Shown one piece after another: positions 1 through 11,500 of a stretch of DNA of 58,410 nt. The translations under genes and the position numbers were made by a program. The stretch lies in the NCBI GenBank assembly GCA_009103225.1, contig RHPI01000003.1:114609-173018 (forward strand). The letters run 5' to 3'. The number at the start of each line of letters is the position of its first letter. Positions within the stretch are counted from its first letter, which is position 1. This DNA comes from Chlorokybus atmophyticus. Taxonomy: Eukaryota > Streptophyta > Chlorokybophyceae > Chlorokybales > Chlorokybaceae. The notes under the pieces are model-generated. The model had not been told where the DNA came from. It did not search any database and saw nothing but the letters and a program-made list of their open reading frames with translations.

Positions 1-29
1 GGGGGGGGGTAACGTGGGAGATGCTGCTT

Positions 30-190
30 GTGTACACAGTACATCTGCAATACTTGTGATACACATGATTGGTGTGGTCGTGCAAGCTAGTAGTACCTTC
101 TGCCAATACCCTACAGTACATCCAATACACATTATTGGTGTCGGCATGCTACCTAGTAGTACCTTCTGTTATACCCTACAATACAATCAA
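30..190. repeat. Two-copy tandem repeat, about 66-bp period
   Basis: Two adjacent, diverged copies share the core CTAGTAGTACCTTCTG followed by a CTACA-rich segment and an ATACACAT..GGTGT segment. A third, partial copy seems to precede them. I see no coding signal here. The rest of 191-476 shows no gene that I can support. Confidence 0.6.
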
Positions 191-476
191 CCACAGGTTT
201 GAACCTGACAGGCTGCAACAACATACCTCCCGCACATTGTGAGTTGTGCTTGCACTAGGGTCGCTTCAGAAGCCGCCATTATGGACTGGACAAAAAGCAA
301 CTGCTCCATCAGCTACAGGAAACGGCTGCATACACTTGAGTCAAACGCACATGGGAACGTCTCGGACTTGAAAACCAACAAGAACACAATGAAGTACAGT
401 ACTGCTGGGGATTACGACACAATCAACAATGAGGTTGACAATCTACAAGGAAACCAAACCGCGATCAAGTGCACAC

Positions 477-2323
477 TCACTCTGTATGCGGAGACACGAG
501 TAGTCTGAGCATGGCGAAGGATAGGTTGCAGCCGACACCAACGAGTATCCCAACCTTTAGTCGCTGCGGCACGCCACGCTCGATCAACCACAGCATCATG
601 ATAATCCCCAATAAGAACCCCATCACGATGCCTAGCAACATGTCCGTGTTGGTGCCCTCGCGGTCCGGCACCATCAATGCATCTTGTGAAGCCTCTGCAA
701 CCTGCACGTCACACAAACTCAGTGTGATGGCGGTAGCTGCAAGATCATGAGTGCATGACTGAATGAAATTTGATGTTCCAAGCTGTGCTCAGAAACCAAT
801 GTACGACCGAAAGTGCACAGCATGTGTGCTGGGGATTGTGCAATGCCTGCCCACCGTTGCAGACAAGCTTGCCCGCTATGTAGAACACGCTGGAGTCTGC
901 AACTATACATAGGACATGCAGGTGATGTCACAGGATGACTTGCCACTGCCACAGTCACGTGCGTGCGTGCACAGCTGGAACTGCAACCTCAGAAATTCAA
1001 ACAATACGACACCAACTCGAGCAACTACTCACTTGGATACGCAGCAATCTAGACACAGCATGTGTATGCATACAGCCACAAACAGGCGAGCAGCCTGCAA
1101 CACACTCACCGCAGCAGCAGCCTGCATCCTCGCAGTCAACTCGCGCAGCGCCTCCTCCTGCGCTTCCGTGTCGCTGCTGGTGCGCACACTGTCGGCGCCT
1201 GTTGTTGGCAGCGGTGGTGGCGGCACGCCATTGGGGCGAGCAACAAGGTGGAGGATGTGGCCGTTGGTGATGCCCAGCGAAGTTAAAGGCAACTGCAAAC
1301 AAAGCAATGTGATTGTGGCTTCAGAATCAGCACATGCTTGAACCGCACATCAATCCACCGGCACATGGCATAGACGGTGCTGATCATGCCTTTCAACTGT
1401 CATAAAATATACATGTGAATGTAGCCAGTGTGCACATGTTATGTCTCAACACTTCATGGACAGCTTCACACAAGGGCGTCACTGCCCCGACAGCGCCTGT
1501 CACCCTACTGGTTTGAGACTCGTGTCAAGTACTGTGTTGCACACGTATGTACTGCTATATCACACACTGCTCAGGAGAGTGCGAAGGAAAGGTGGCGCAC
1601 CATTAGGTAACTCGAAGAAGCATGTTATGCCAGTAACGGAAGTAAAAAACCCTCCTTTACGCACAGATAAAGGAGCTGCTTGTGGCTACATGCAAACCAG
1701 TGAATGTGAACTACGAGTCCCCACCACTCTCAGTACGACAAGCTCTTGGCTACAGGGGCATGCGCTGATTGCATGCTGTCCTACACCATCAGAAGCTGGA
1801 GCGAAGGTGGCATGGTGTGAGACCTATCCTAGAGTACGCTGTGCATGGCATACTGCCGCTTCAAACGCCGTAAGTTGCTATGCAGACATTGACGCTTGAA
1901 CAAAGCACAGCTGAATAACAAAACACAGTTGCATAAGGCTGTCGCACATGAAGTCTGTGTGGCCTCAGCCTGAGTCATGCAGCTGCTGGCAACGTGCTTT
2001 ACGTTGTGACCGCTTTAACCTGCTGTTATTCGCGGGCATCCTGTAAGCTGTGGTGTTTGTGTGCTGATCATGGGAGTGAGTGGCCTGTAGCTTACATGTT
2101 CTGGTAGGCGCTGGCCGGACCAGATGAGGCGCTGCTGGGCGGGCGGCAGGCCGACCAGTTGGTGGATGCTGGCCTTGACGTCAGCGGCGGTGGCCTTGGG
2201 AGCGCAGGCGATGGTGAGGTCGGGGGCGTCTGCGCTGCGGACGTTCACCGTGAAGTTCCCGGCGGTGACGGCGGTGCCACCAGCAACACCACCACCAATG
2301 CCACCGCCCACGCCCTCGGCCAT
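477..2323 (-). CDS. Ubiquitin-like domain membrane protein (DSC E3 ligase subunit 3-like)
   Basis: Three exons: 2323-2096, 1292-1110 and 701-477, all joining in phase 0, giving about 211 aa. The start is the ATG at 2323 (MAEGVGGG). An in-frame stop lies not far upstream, with no other ATG between. Residues ~18-90 read as a ubiquitin-like fold (FTVNVRSADAPDL, then QQRLIWSGQRL, then LGITNGHILHLVARP). A linker ends in an Ala-rich helix (ALRELTARMQAAAA). The C-terminus holds two hydrophobic segments (DMLLGIVMGFLLGIIMMLW, then RLKVGILVGVGCNLSFAML), matching the plant ubiquitin-domain membrane proteins related to fungal Dsc3. Known for the family: Dsc3 is part of a Golgi/ER membrane ubiquitin-ligase complex. 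Function here is inferred from this architecture. Intron 1 (~800 bp) contains open frames that I treat as noise. Confidence 0.72.
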
Positions 2324-2333
2324 GTACCGCACC

Positions 2334-3275
2334 AGGCCAATAGCCTGGGCTCCCTCAGCGCCGACAGCAGCTGTCTGCAGCCATGGGTGGGTGGAGAGCT
2401 CTCAACATAGACTGCCTGCTTCGTCTGCCCGTCGACACCCAAGACAATCACGATGACAACGTCCCCGTAGCCCAGCAGCCTGCCCTGTAGTCCTGTAACC
2501 AGGTCAACACAGCTCCTGTATAGGGATGATAGAGGTATGCCACGCGGTCATGCCGCATGCGGCATGACCCTACATGAGCTACCGTACGGTAAGTCACCTC
2601 CCATCAGTGTACAGGATGCATAACGTGCTATGTGTTATGCGAGATAGAGTACATCATGATACATGTGGTGTTGCATTGCTCAAGTTCACAAGATTATGAC
2701 CTCGAGTAATGCAAGCTATATGTGATGAAAAGCCATGATGCATGCAAGTTATGTTATACTCATTACAACTGTACAACACCGTTTAAAACATTGCAATCAG
2801 CATGTTATAACAATTGATGATTTTATATTTGTTTGTATCATGTAGCTCACGTCACGTGAGTGATTATGTCAAATCATGTAATGCATCGCTGACTCGGCGC
2901 TACTTCAGCGCCTTGATTTTGAAGACGATAATGCTTTTGCCTTTGAAAAAGAATGATATATAATCTTATTATTTTCGAGTTGTATTGAAACCGAGCGCAC
3001 ATGATATCAATCTTTCGAGAGTCAATATCAACAATGTAAAAAGTACTAGGTATAAGAAATAAATTGTAACATATCCCGTTATGCGTCGATGAAAGATTGA
3101 AACATAACATATGTTATTACATATTAAAAAGACATATGCATACACAATGCCATGCCTTATATACGATTCATTCGCATGCTATGTTATTAAATATCTTATG
3201 CATTGATATTTATATGCAACCTATAAAGCTTGCTTCGTTGCCATGCATGTTTCAGAGCTAACATGGGCCACTATA
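2334..3275. other. Intergenic, AT-rich, no gene seen
   Basis: The sequence turns AT-rich after about 2600, with many short inverted motifs such as CACGTCACGTGAG near 2848. No open frame has coding character and I recognise no RNA gene. It is probably promoter or 5' flank of the minus-strand gene grading into repeat-derived DNA. Confidence 0.5.
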
Positions 3276-4920
3276 CGTCGCAAAATGTTACCCCTGACGG
3301 CTGACTCAATATGTAGAACGGTCGTGGGGCTGAGGATACTTAGTGAGACTGTCGTTATTCAGTCGGTCGACGATCTTGATACAAGGGCCTGAGCATAACG
3401 GCCATTACCATCAGTTGCTGACCGTCTGGATAAAGGGACCAACTCCAACTAACAGGTACCTGTAAGAATACCCATCAGTTAAGCAAAAAAGACTTAACCT
3501 AACCGACAAGTAACTAACCAGTACCTTATAGTTAGGTACAGGCGATTGTACACTACCTGATTGTAACTGACAGGTACATCATGGTTGCTGCCGTTACTGA
3601 AGGGCACCTTCAAAGGTACATGCCGGGTTCCGTTCGGTCATGATTGAAAACCTCACGTGAGTGACGTCAATAATGATGAAATAATCATAAAATAATATAT
3701 TACATGTGTTGCAAGTCATACTGGTACTATGCTACAACATGAACTACTGTGAGCGGCTACTACTGCTGCTGCTACTACTACTACTACCACCCTAATTCAA
3801 GGCCTTATACCAAGCCGCCGCTCTTTGTCCACCGCCGCTCTTGCAAGCACAAGTCAATCACACCAGTGCCATCAGCAGCAAATTACACATCAATGCTCAC
3901 AATGTGACAACTTACATACACATGCTGTTGCTTGCCATATACCGCCGCCGCCGCCTGGCCTGGCCTAGCCTACTAGGTAGTAGCCTACTAGGCTAGTAGC
4001 CTGGCCTGGTTTGGCCTCGTTTAGCCGCCCTGAGATCAAGAGGGCGGTTAGGCTGCATGCACTGATGCGCATAACACAACGTTACAGCACCAAGCAAACA
4101 AGCTGTTAGCCGTTGCCGCCGCCATCACGGCCGCCGCCACCGCCGCCGCTGCACAACTCAACTGTTGAACTGACTTGAAGCTGTTAAGCGTTTCAACTTT
4201 GAGCAACCCAAGTGACTCCAAAGCGTTATCACAATGGCACCATCGTACCATGAAATAAAATGGTACGATGGTGCTATTATAATAATGGGATTTTTGTACC
4301 ATTTGTATGATTCGATAATTGCATGTACCAACGTTCCGCATTGCTCACCAGCAATAAAAGACGGGCATTCACATAATCGTCATAGTCGGTTTGTCGCCGC
4401 CGCACTAACGGACGATCGGTGGTCTGCCGTCACTTATCGACAAGCGGGCAGGTCACGGAATAAGGACTGACAGTGACTGGCTTGCCATAGTAGGCAAGCC
4501 GCTGCGCATACGGTAAGATGGTTATGGTACGACCGGCGGTGGACCGTCGCAAAAAATGACCGAAAGGTGACTATCTGCTATGCATGATAGGTCGCTATGA
4601 AGCAATATACACGACCGGCGATCAGCCGTAACTTGAAGATGCGGTGACGTCACGTTCCAATCATCGCAAGCAGGCTTTGATTGCGTGTAGCTATCGGCCG
4701 ATCGCTGGCCGTCGTTAAATGTTGCTGAGTAGCACCGACCGTCTTATAAGTCCCTTCATGAACCAATCCATTAGGTCATGCAGGGTCAGGTACCCGTCAG
4801 TCCCTCAGACTCTTGACAGTCACCGTGTAAAATTTGCAATGTGTTGCTTAGCAAGATCCAATTTGCGTAGCCTACCGGTATTTGACATGCGTGACTTTAA
4901 TTTACAAACCTGAGACTGGA
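3276..4920. repeat. Solo arm of the foldback-type element (copy A)
   Basis: This stretch matches, in order, the left arm of the large element at 28808-32083. It begins GTCGCAAAATGTTACCCCTG (compare TTGCGAAATGTTTCCCCTG). Next come a GGTACC-rich stretch with ACCCATCAGTTAAGCAAA, a run of CTA triplets (~3765), CCGCCGCCG with CCTGGCCTGG (~3945), a GGTACGATGG palindrome (~4250), and a run like CAGGGTCAGGTACCCGTCAG (~4780). I do not find the mirrored right arm within the next 3 kb. It therefore looks like a single arm or truncated copy. No transposase frame is visible. Confidence 0.65.
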
Positions 4921-5039
4921 TAGACTTGTTAGCGCTGACTCGGCAATAAGCGTGATATATGAAGCGTAATATCTTATTATACTACCGTTTCACATTGATA
5001 AAGTGAACATATTGCTGTGCTTTACAGTGAACATTTTAC

Positions 5040-5165
5040 GGTTTTTAATCTTTAGATTCAAAAGCATGCGCACACCGTAACAGTGGGCTCTGACCACTAT
5101 GCTATGGTAGCAAGACGCTACCGTCAGTGAGGTCTATCACAATGTATCCCAAATGTGACATTCCT
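5040..5165 (-). repeat. SINE-like repeat, copy 1 (tRNA-related)
   Basis: This is about 75% similar by eye to the copy at 5440-5572: a GGGCTCTGACCA..GGTAGC core followed by a TCACAATGTATCCCAAATGTGACA tail region. Read on the minus strand, the core resembles a tRNA 5' half with an A-box-like GGTCAGAGCCC. It is short and degenerate, so family assignment is inferred. Confidence 0.4.
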
Positions 5166-5439
5166 CCTCAACTTAACCCACGGGTTCCTTATTATCGAAT
5201 GAAGCACTTATTAGCCCACGTCGCCGTGGTCACGGCCGTACCACGACCGGTCCGACCGCGGCCTTTTTGATCCGGCCTACGAACGATCATAACCGATTGA
5301 ACTGCAGCGGCCTGCCATTAAGGCGCGACCGCTCACGCGACCATAGGTCAAATTGGCTCGGCGCGCAGGTTGCGAACCTGCGCCCAGCCTAGGGCAAGCC
5401 GCCCCAAATGTTTTGTGCCCTTGGATCTGCCTCAGTGCC

Positions 5440-5572
5440 CTACGGGAATTAAATCCACGACGTCAAGCTCTGTTGCCATTGTAACAACTGGGCTCCGACC
5501 ATTAGGCTATAGTAGCAAATAGCGCCACCACGAGTAAGGTCGCAATTTATCTCAAATTGTGACACACACGAT
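5440..5572 (-). repeat. SINE-like repeat, copy 2 (tRNA-related)
   Basis: On the minus strand it reads GCTACTATAGCCTAATGGTCGGAGCCCAG.., with a later GGATTTAATTCCC that resembles a degenerate pol III B box. It shares its core with copy 1, which supports a dispersed tRNA-derived family rather than a functional tRNA, because the cloverleaf is imperfect. Confidence 0.4.
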
Positions 5573-8262
5573 GTTCATAAACATAAGCGAATGCAAGTAT
5601 GGTTTGCATTAAATCGTAACATAATTGACTTGTCGTCAGGCATACAACTTCACATATTGCATCAGTATGTATACAAAGCATGCTCACTTTTAAGGATTTT
5701 ACCACTTCCGTTGCTATTGAAAACTTTGCAAGTTGATATGACACTATTTTTAACATTATGCGCTTAAATGACACAGGAGTTTAAGCCATTCATAAAGCCT
5801 TATTATGCGTTGATTGAATTATATTAACAAAAGTGTATTCATTTTCACTACTATGCTTGTCGGCTCACAAAGGAGCGGCAAGACACCTCTACTTCGGCAA
5901 TATATGAAGTAGAAGAAGCTGTGCTACACGCCGTGTTACATCCATTTTCGAAGAAAGGCATTTATTAATGCTTGTGATATAGTAAATTTACTATATATCG
6001 CATTGATGGTCGATCAGGACAACACGGAGAGGCTTTCAACGATTTACGCCTTTAAAGGCGCCAATATACGAGACATTATTCGAAGTCTTCAAGCAGTCTT
6101 CATCGAATGACTTGCAAGGGAAGATGATAGAACTTCAATGTGGCGATTGATATCATTATTGACAGCAAGGGAGCCTCGGGCTGCTGGATCGCGTTGCTTT
6201 TCATAAAGCTTCTTTATTGAAGCAAACTTATGGATTTTAAGTTTAATGAGTTGCTTGAGGTGATGTTAAGTCAGTGGCATCATGCATATGGTAGCGTGCA
6301 TGAAAAACACAAACAACAGGAAAGTGGTAACCATCTTTTAAGTTTGTTGATGATGAAGCCAACGTGCGTTTCATGTGGCGTGATATTGTCAACCGTAATG
6401 CCTGACGAAGATTCTTTGCGGCTATCACTACCGATAAGCAGAATTCTTCATGGGCATATGTTATTCTTACTACTGACTCTGATTCCAATTCTGGTCGACG
6501 ACGCTGTCAAGGGCATTATTTATGTAAAAACGCATGTTTTGTGGACTACTATCAATGATTATCCACGGCTTTGGGTTGTTAAATTCATGCACTGGCTGAA
6601 AGGCGGCTAGCAACTGTTTTGGAAAGGTCTTGCCCTCCTGGGCGCATGCCTTTGAGGTGTGCGGTGGGAATCATTAACTTTTAACAACTGTCGCTGCGTC
6701 GCTCCTCATTATATGGTCTCTGCATGAACTCGCAGCAGCAAAAGTGGAGCTCGAGGTTGATTGCATTTTGGACTTCATAAGTGATAGGGCCTCCCCTACA
6801 GCGGATGTTGGCTACATGCGTGATTTTGTTTTCCTCATAACAAAAACTATTGCTTTCAACTTCACCTTTCATGCAGTAAAGTTCAAGCGTGCGACTCATG
6901 CTTTTAAGTATCAGAGAATGATGCTATTGCAGCAATGGTGTTTGTAGACTACTTCATTTTGCGTTCATTTCGTGCTAGGTGGGTGACATAAACGCCAGCG
7001 CATTTGGCGTATCTTACAAGTCTGTATTGGCTACAACCATGCAAGTCCTCAATTTTTTATCATACACATGTTGCGCCTCCATGTTTATGAAAGCAATGAT
7101 GGGGGTGGCACCCCTATGTGTGAACAGTAATGACGGATGCAAATGGCATCTGGCATGAGCATGTGCTCAGTGGCGGAGCAGCAATTAATCATGCAATATA
7201 AGCAATATAAACATGGATATGGACGTAAATAAGGTGGACAACGCGAGCAACATAGGCCATTAATAACAGATGATCACTTGTTAGCAGTGCTTTGTGTCAT
7301 GTTGTTGTCGTCGTGATTGTCAATCCGTTAACGCCGCCATGCAATTATTGCTTAAACTTGCGCTAGACTTCTGGCCAGCTTTCTATTTCATATATTGATA
7401 TATTTGCTAGCTTATTGTTGTTCGGATGTGCAAATGCATTTGCATGATAGCGCATATGTGATACAGCTTGGTAAATACATAGACACACATAGCTGCCTAC
7501 CCAGAATACATTATGATATTGATATCATACAAAATCCATTTGCATTGGATGCACTAAGATCTAGTACTCTTGGTAGAATGCAATTTGCTTAGCCCACTGG
7601 TGCATGACATGCTTTCCTTTGATTCTGCTGGGACCAAACCGGCAGTCACATCAAGCTTGGCAAGCCACATTTGCGCGCCACACCTGCAGCACGTGGCTGT
7701 GTGTCAGCTAACCGCGGCAAGCAGCGACCAGCGTGTAGGATGAACGTCCTTGTTATATGTATGCGATAGACTTTACACGTTAGGGCACACTCGCAGTAGC
7801 AGTAGCAGCACTCAATGGCAATGCACTACTGAGTAGTGCACTGCCATTGACATTCGCTACCGAGGCAGTGCGAGAGACTGTCTGCGTGCTTGCAGTTGAG
7901 TAACGTGCGCAGATGATTGCAGAACTTGGATTACGCAGTGGGTTAAGCTTCTAGGCGACGGCAAGAGGAGGGAGGGAGGAGGAGGAGGAGGAGGAGGAGG
8001 AGGGGGGGCTGCTGTGAGGGTGGCGTTACAGACTAGCAGAAAGCATGCCTTGGTGGTGGTGACGGGTGCTGTAACACCACCCCAGCGCGCAGATTGCCAT
8101 CACCAACACTCGCTTCAGCACTGATCAAGAATAGCGCAGGCTTGTTGCTAACGCAACAACACCGTCACGGTTGCCGACAGCGACGTCGCCGCCCACGTAG
8201 CAAATGAGATTGCTACGCGCAAGACGCACGAAAAAAGTGCAAAAGTCATCCCGGATGAACCA
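5573..8262. other. Gene-poor AT-rich region; one possible decayed ORF
   Basis: No gene can be modelled. An open frame at 6230-6610 (+, 126 aa) and overlapping minus-strand fragments at 6243-6899 have more amino-acid complexity than chance noise. They break repeatedly, lack splice structure and match no family I know, so they may be remnants of a transposon or a dead gene. A 41-bp near-palindrome (7812-7850) and a GGA microsatellite (~7971-8008) lie near the right end. Confidence 0.45.
7812..7850. repeat. Near-perfect palindrome (hairpin)
   Basis: The two arms TCAATGGCAATGCACTACT and AGTAGTGCACTGCCATTGA are inverted copies with one mismatch and almost no loop. Such a structure would form a strong cruciform or RNA hairpin. 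No transcription signal is visible, so its role is unknown. Confidence 0.7.
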
Positions 8263-8350
8263 TCCGACGAGCCGGATTCGAACCAGCGACCTAAGGATGT
8301 CTGCTTGTCACAACTACAGTCCTCCGCTCTACCAACTGAGCTATCGTCGG
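8263..8350 (-). tRNA. tRNA-Tyr (GUA) with a 15-nt intron
   Basis: Read on the minus strand, the 7-bp acceptor stem pairs CCGACGA with TCGTCGG, followed by discriminator A. The A box is TAGCTCAGTTGG, the B box GGTTCGAATCC. The anticodon loop CTGTAG is interrupted after position 37 by a 15-nt intron (8299-8313). The anticodon stem GAGGA/TCCTT forms once the intron is removed. The mature length is 73 nt before CCA. Sequence and intron position match eukaryotic nuclear tRNA-Tyr, whose genes typically carry an intron here. Confidence 0.95.
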
Positions 8351-8562
8351 ACTCGATGCAAGCAAGTGAAGACTACAAAAATATAACTGTATATTTGCAT
8401 AACAGCGGGTGCGCACAACAACATGAAGAAGTGTCAAGCTTGGCGTTGAAACAGTGAGTCACTGTGAGTGGCATGTCAAGATTCATGATGCAGAGAGAAA
8501 AGTTACCGCAGCAGCCAGCCATCTGCTGTGCCCTGCATCAGATCCTCTGGTGCCAGCTGGCT

Positions 8563-11500
8563 ATGCCGCTGACGTGGGGGCAGNGCAAGGTAGGTCTCCG
8601 TCATACTTCTCCTGTCCAAACCTTTGCTCGTCATTAGTGTCCTCCTCATCCTTCGCACCCTCATTACTGTTCTTGTTCGTTGGCCTGGCAGGCGCCGCTT
8701 GAGTTTGACGAGGAGCCTGGCGCCGCCAGCACAGAAGTGCAGTGCTACAGCTGCCTGAAAGTGTGCCATTTCCTCTCAAAGACAGAGAAGAAGCCCGCTG
8801 AATGCAATCCCAGCAATGTCACAAGCCTTGCAGCTGTGCCATTGCCGCCACACAAACAGGAGAAGGCGGAGGTTCAGTTAGTGAGGGAAATAGACAACAG
8901 TCCATACAACACGCACATCCCACCACCGGTCCAGCAGGCCCATTGTTCCGCATGCAAAGCTCAGCTAGAATTCGACGACGTTCCAGGTTGGTTGACAATC
9001 TGTGTTTACCTTATATGCAATAATAACTCGATATGTAAACATTTGCATGACCAAGTGCTGCTCTATGCTGGCTGGTGGTAAGACATGACAGCTATCATCA
9101 ATTGTATCAGAAACTTTGTTTCATACTCCTCACAGGCGCGGATGGGTTGGTGGAAGTGAGCTGTTGGCAGTGCAGCAAAACAAGCAAGCTGCCTTCATTG
9201 CATTTGAAGGAACAGCATCAGCAACCAAATACTAGGAACCATCTTCCCAACAACAGCAACCATCACAATATACAGAAGCAGCCGCAGGTTCTCATCCGAC
9301 ACCCGTGCAAGACGTGCCAGCACGTCATTGAGTTTCACCCTCGCCCCGGCCCCGACGGTGTCACTCCACTGCGATGCCCCAGATGCAATGCTGTCTCGCG
9401 ACACCATACCACAGGTGGGACTCAAGACATTGTAATGGCTCACTCACTCAAGCACTCCGGTGCGTGTTTCTTTGGTTTTGGTTTTGGTTTCTTGTGGTCA
9501 ATATTATGCATTCAACAACCAGTGATGTTCACCTGCACTCGGGTAAAAGTGTTCATCCATGTTGTTGACACAACGCATGGAACGCATGTTGGTAAGTCCC
9601 CACGCGCTTGCTGTCCATGGACGTGGGAATTAGCAAATTTGACTAATTCCCACGTCCATGGCTCATCTTCTTCACTTACACTCTCACGCCCTCTGTCGCG
9701 CATTTGCTCACTTGCAGCCATTCACTCACTCACTCACTCAATCAGCCGGTTTTAACTTGCTCACCCACTGTTTTCTTGCACACTCATTCACGGCCTCTCG
9801 GAATGTCAGTTAGTCCAAGTTTAGATAGTGACTCCCTCTGGTCAGGTCCCAAGCCAGTGACGCCAACCTCCAATGTCAAATCGATCAAGGCCCTGCCGCA
9901 GCTGCTGCTCACCACAATCAACGGCGTCCCGCTGAGTGCATCTGACCGCGCGCTGCTACTCTCATTAAACGCCTCGCCGCCGCCCGGCCACTTGTGGTAA
10001 GGGTGTTGAAGTACCAATCCTTTGTCTGTGTACATAAATATGCGTGTGCACTACGCGCGTGTGTGTGCACTATCTTGCTGTGTACAGAGCATGCACGTCA
10101 GTGCACACACACACGCGCTCTCAGGCATGCAAACACGCATACACAGGCAGCCACACGCACATATACACGACAGGCGCATACACTCAGACAGCCACACACA
10201 CAGACGCATGTACGCACAGATGGGCGCGTGCGCACACACATTGCATTTGCATCTGTGGCATCCACGTGCAAGGTTGAGGTGGTGTACATTTGGGCTGTGT
10301 CGTTGGGGTGGGTGCTGTCCCATAGCATATATGTAGTGCGCACAACTCCTAGCAGTGTGTGAAATAGAGTGTCCAAGTGCTCTCTCACCATTGTACAACG
10401 TGTTGAAGATGTAGTAATCAGGTGCATCCTCTTCTAAGTACACCATCAACACACCTTCCAATGTTAGGTACAATCGGCTGGATGGGACTTGGGGGTTTTG
10501 GGGTGCACCCGTGCAGGGGCGGATACAGCCAGGGCTTCACCTCGGCGGGGGCAATCTGCCAGGCGGGACCCCACCCGGCTTCGCCCTAAACCCCACTCCT
10601 CCTACGCACACGCCAACAACACCTTATCAGCTGCACTCGCCGCTTGTCAACGACGCCAATGTGGTAGTGGTCAAGCCGCCCACCAAACCCGCTTCGCTCC
10701 AACACGCTTACTCGGTGCCAGCGACACAACAAGTAGCGTACACGCACCCAACCCAAGCCGCACCCCTCCCTCACGCCGCCACACTCGTGCACACGTACAG
10801 CGCACCCCCAACAGTGTTGGTCACACCCACCCCACACCAGGTGTGGCCTCCACCCTCGCAGAGCATTACGAACGTGCTGAACTCAATCAACAACGCGCTG
10901 ATGAGTGTGTCGCTCGCTGGCCGTACGAGGCCGCCAACATTCTCGACACAGCAACACCAGCAACAGGTACTTGTCCCTGTACAGAGGCCCGCTGCTGTTG
11001 TGATGGTGCCCCCAGCCACTGCTCCTGCTGGTGGGATTGTCGCTCAAAGGCCGAGCGTGCTTTACCAACCATACAAGATAAATAAGTATCAACAACAGCA
11101 GCAGCAGCACAATCAACCGATGCTACACCAGCAACAACAACAACAACAGCTTGATGGCAACACGCAGCTGTTCCAGGGCCAGGTATGCTTGCTATCAACA
11201 GCTAAAACAGAGGAAATGCCAACATTGAGGAAATTTGAACATGTGGACATGGCCTGAAGTGGCATGCGCGTGTTGCGTGTGACAGGATCAGGATCAGCAA
11301 GGAAATGACTGGCAAAATGGGCCGGACAGAGTGGATGATGGGAGCCAGCAGCAGGTGAGAGCATGTTACAATAATACAAACAAACCATGGTCTCATGTGA
11401 GCTGAATAGGCATTTGGATTGCCGTTTATACGTGTGCACAACTAGGAGGCATATGAGCCGCAGTACGAGATGGCCACCTATTCCGAAGAGGGTGTGACAT

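Noticed and set aside
1441-1899. 152-codon plus-strand frame
   Set aside because: Lies within intron 1 of the minus-strand ubiquitin-like gene. It lacks domain features and coding bias.
5460-5530. Possible tRNA on the minus strand
   Set aside because: The cloverleaf stems do not pair and a second degenerate copy lies nearby, so I call it SINE-like.
10051-10473. Overlapping 100-140 codon frames on both strands
   Set aside because: They translate an impure CA/CG microsatellite inside an intron into Cys/His/Thr repeats.
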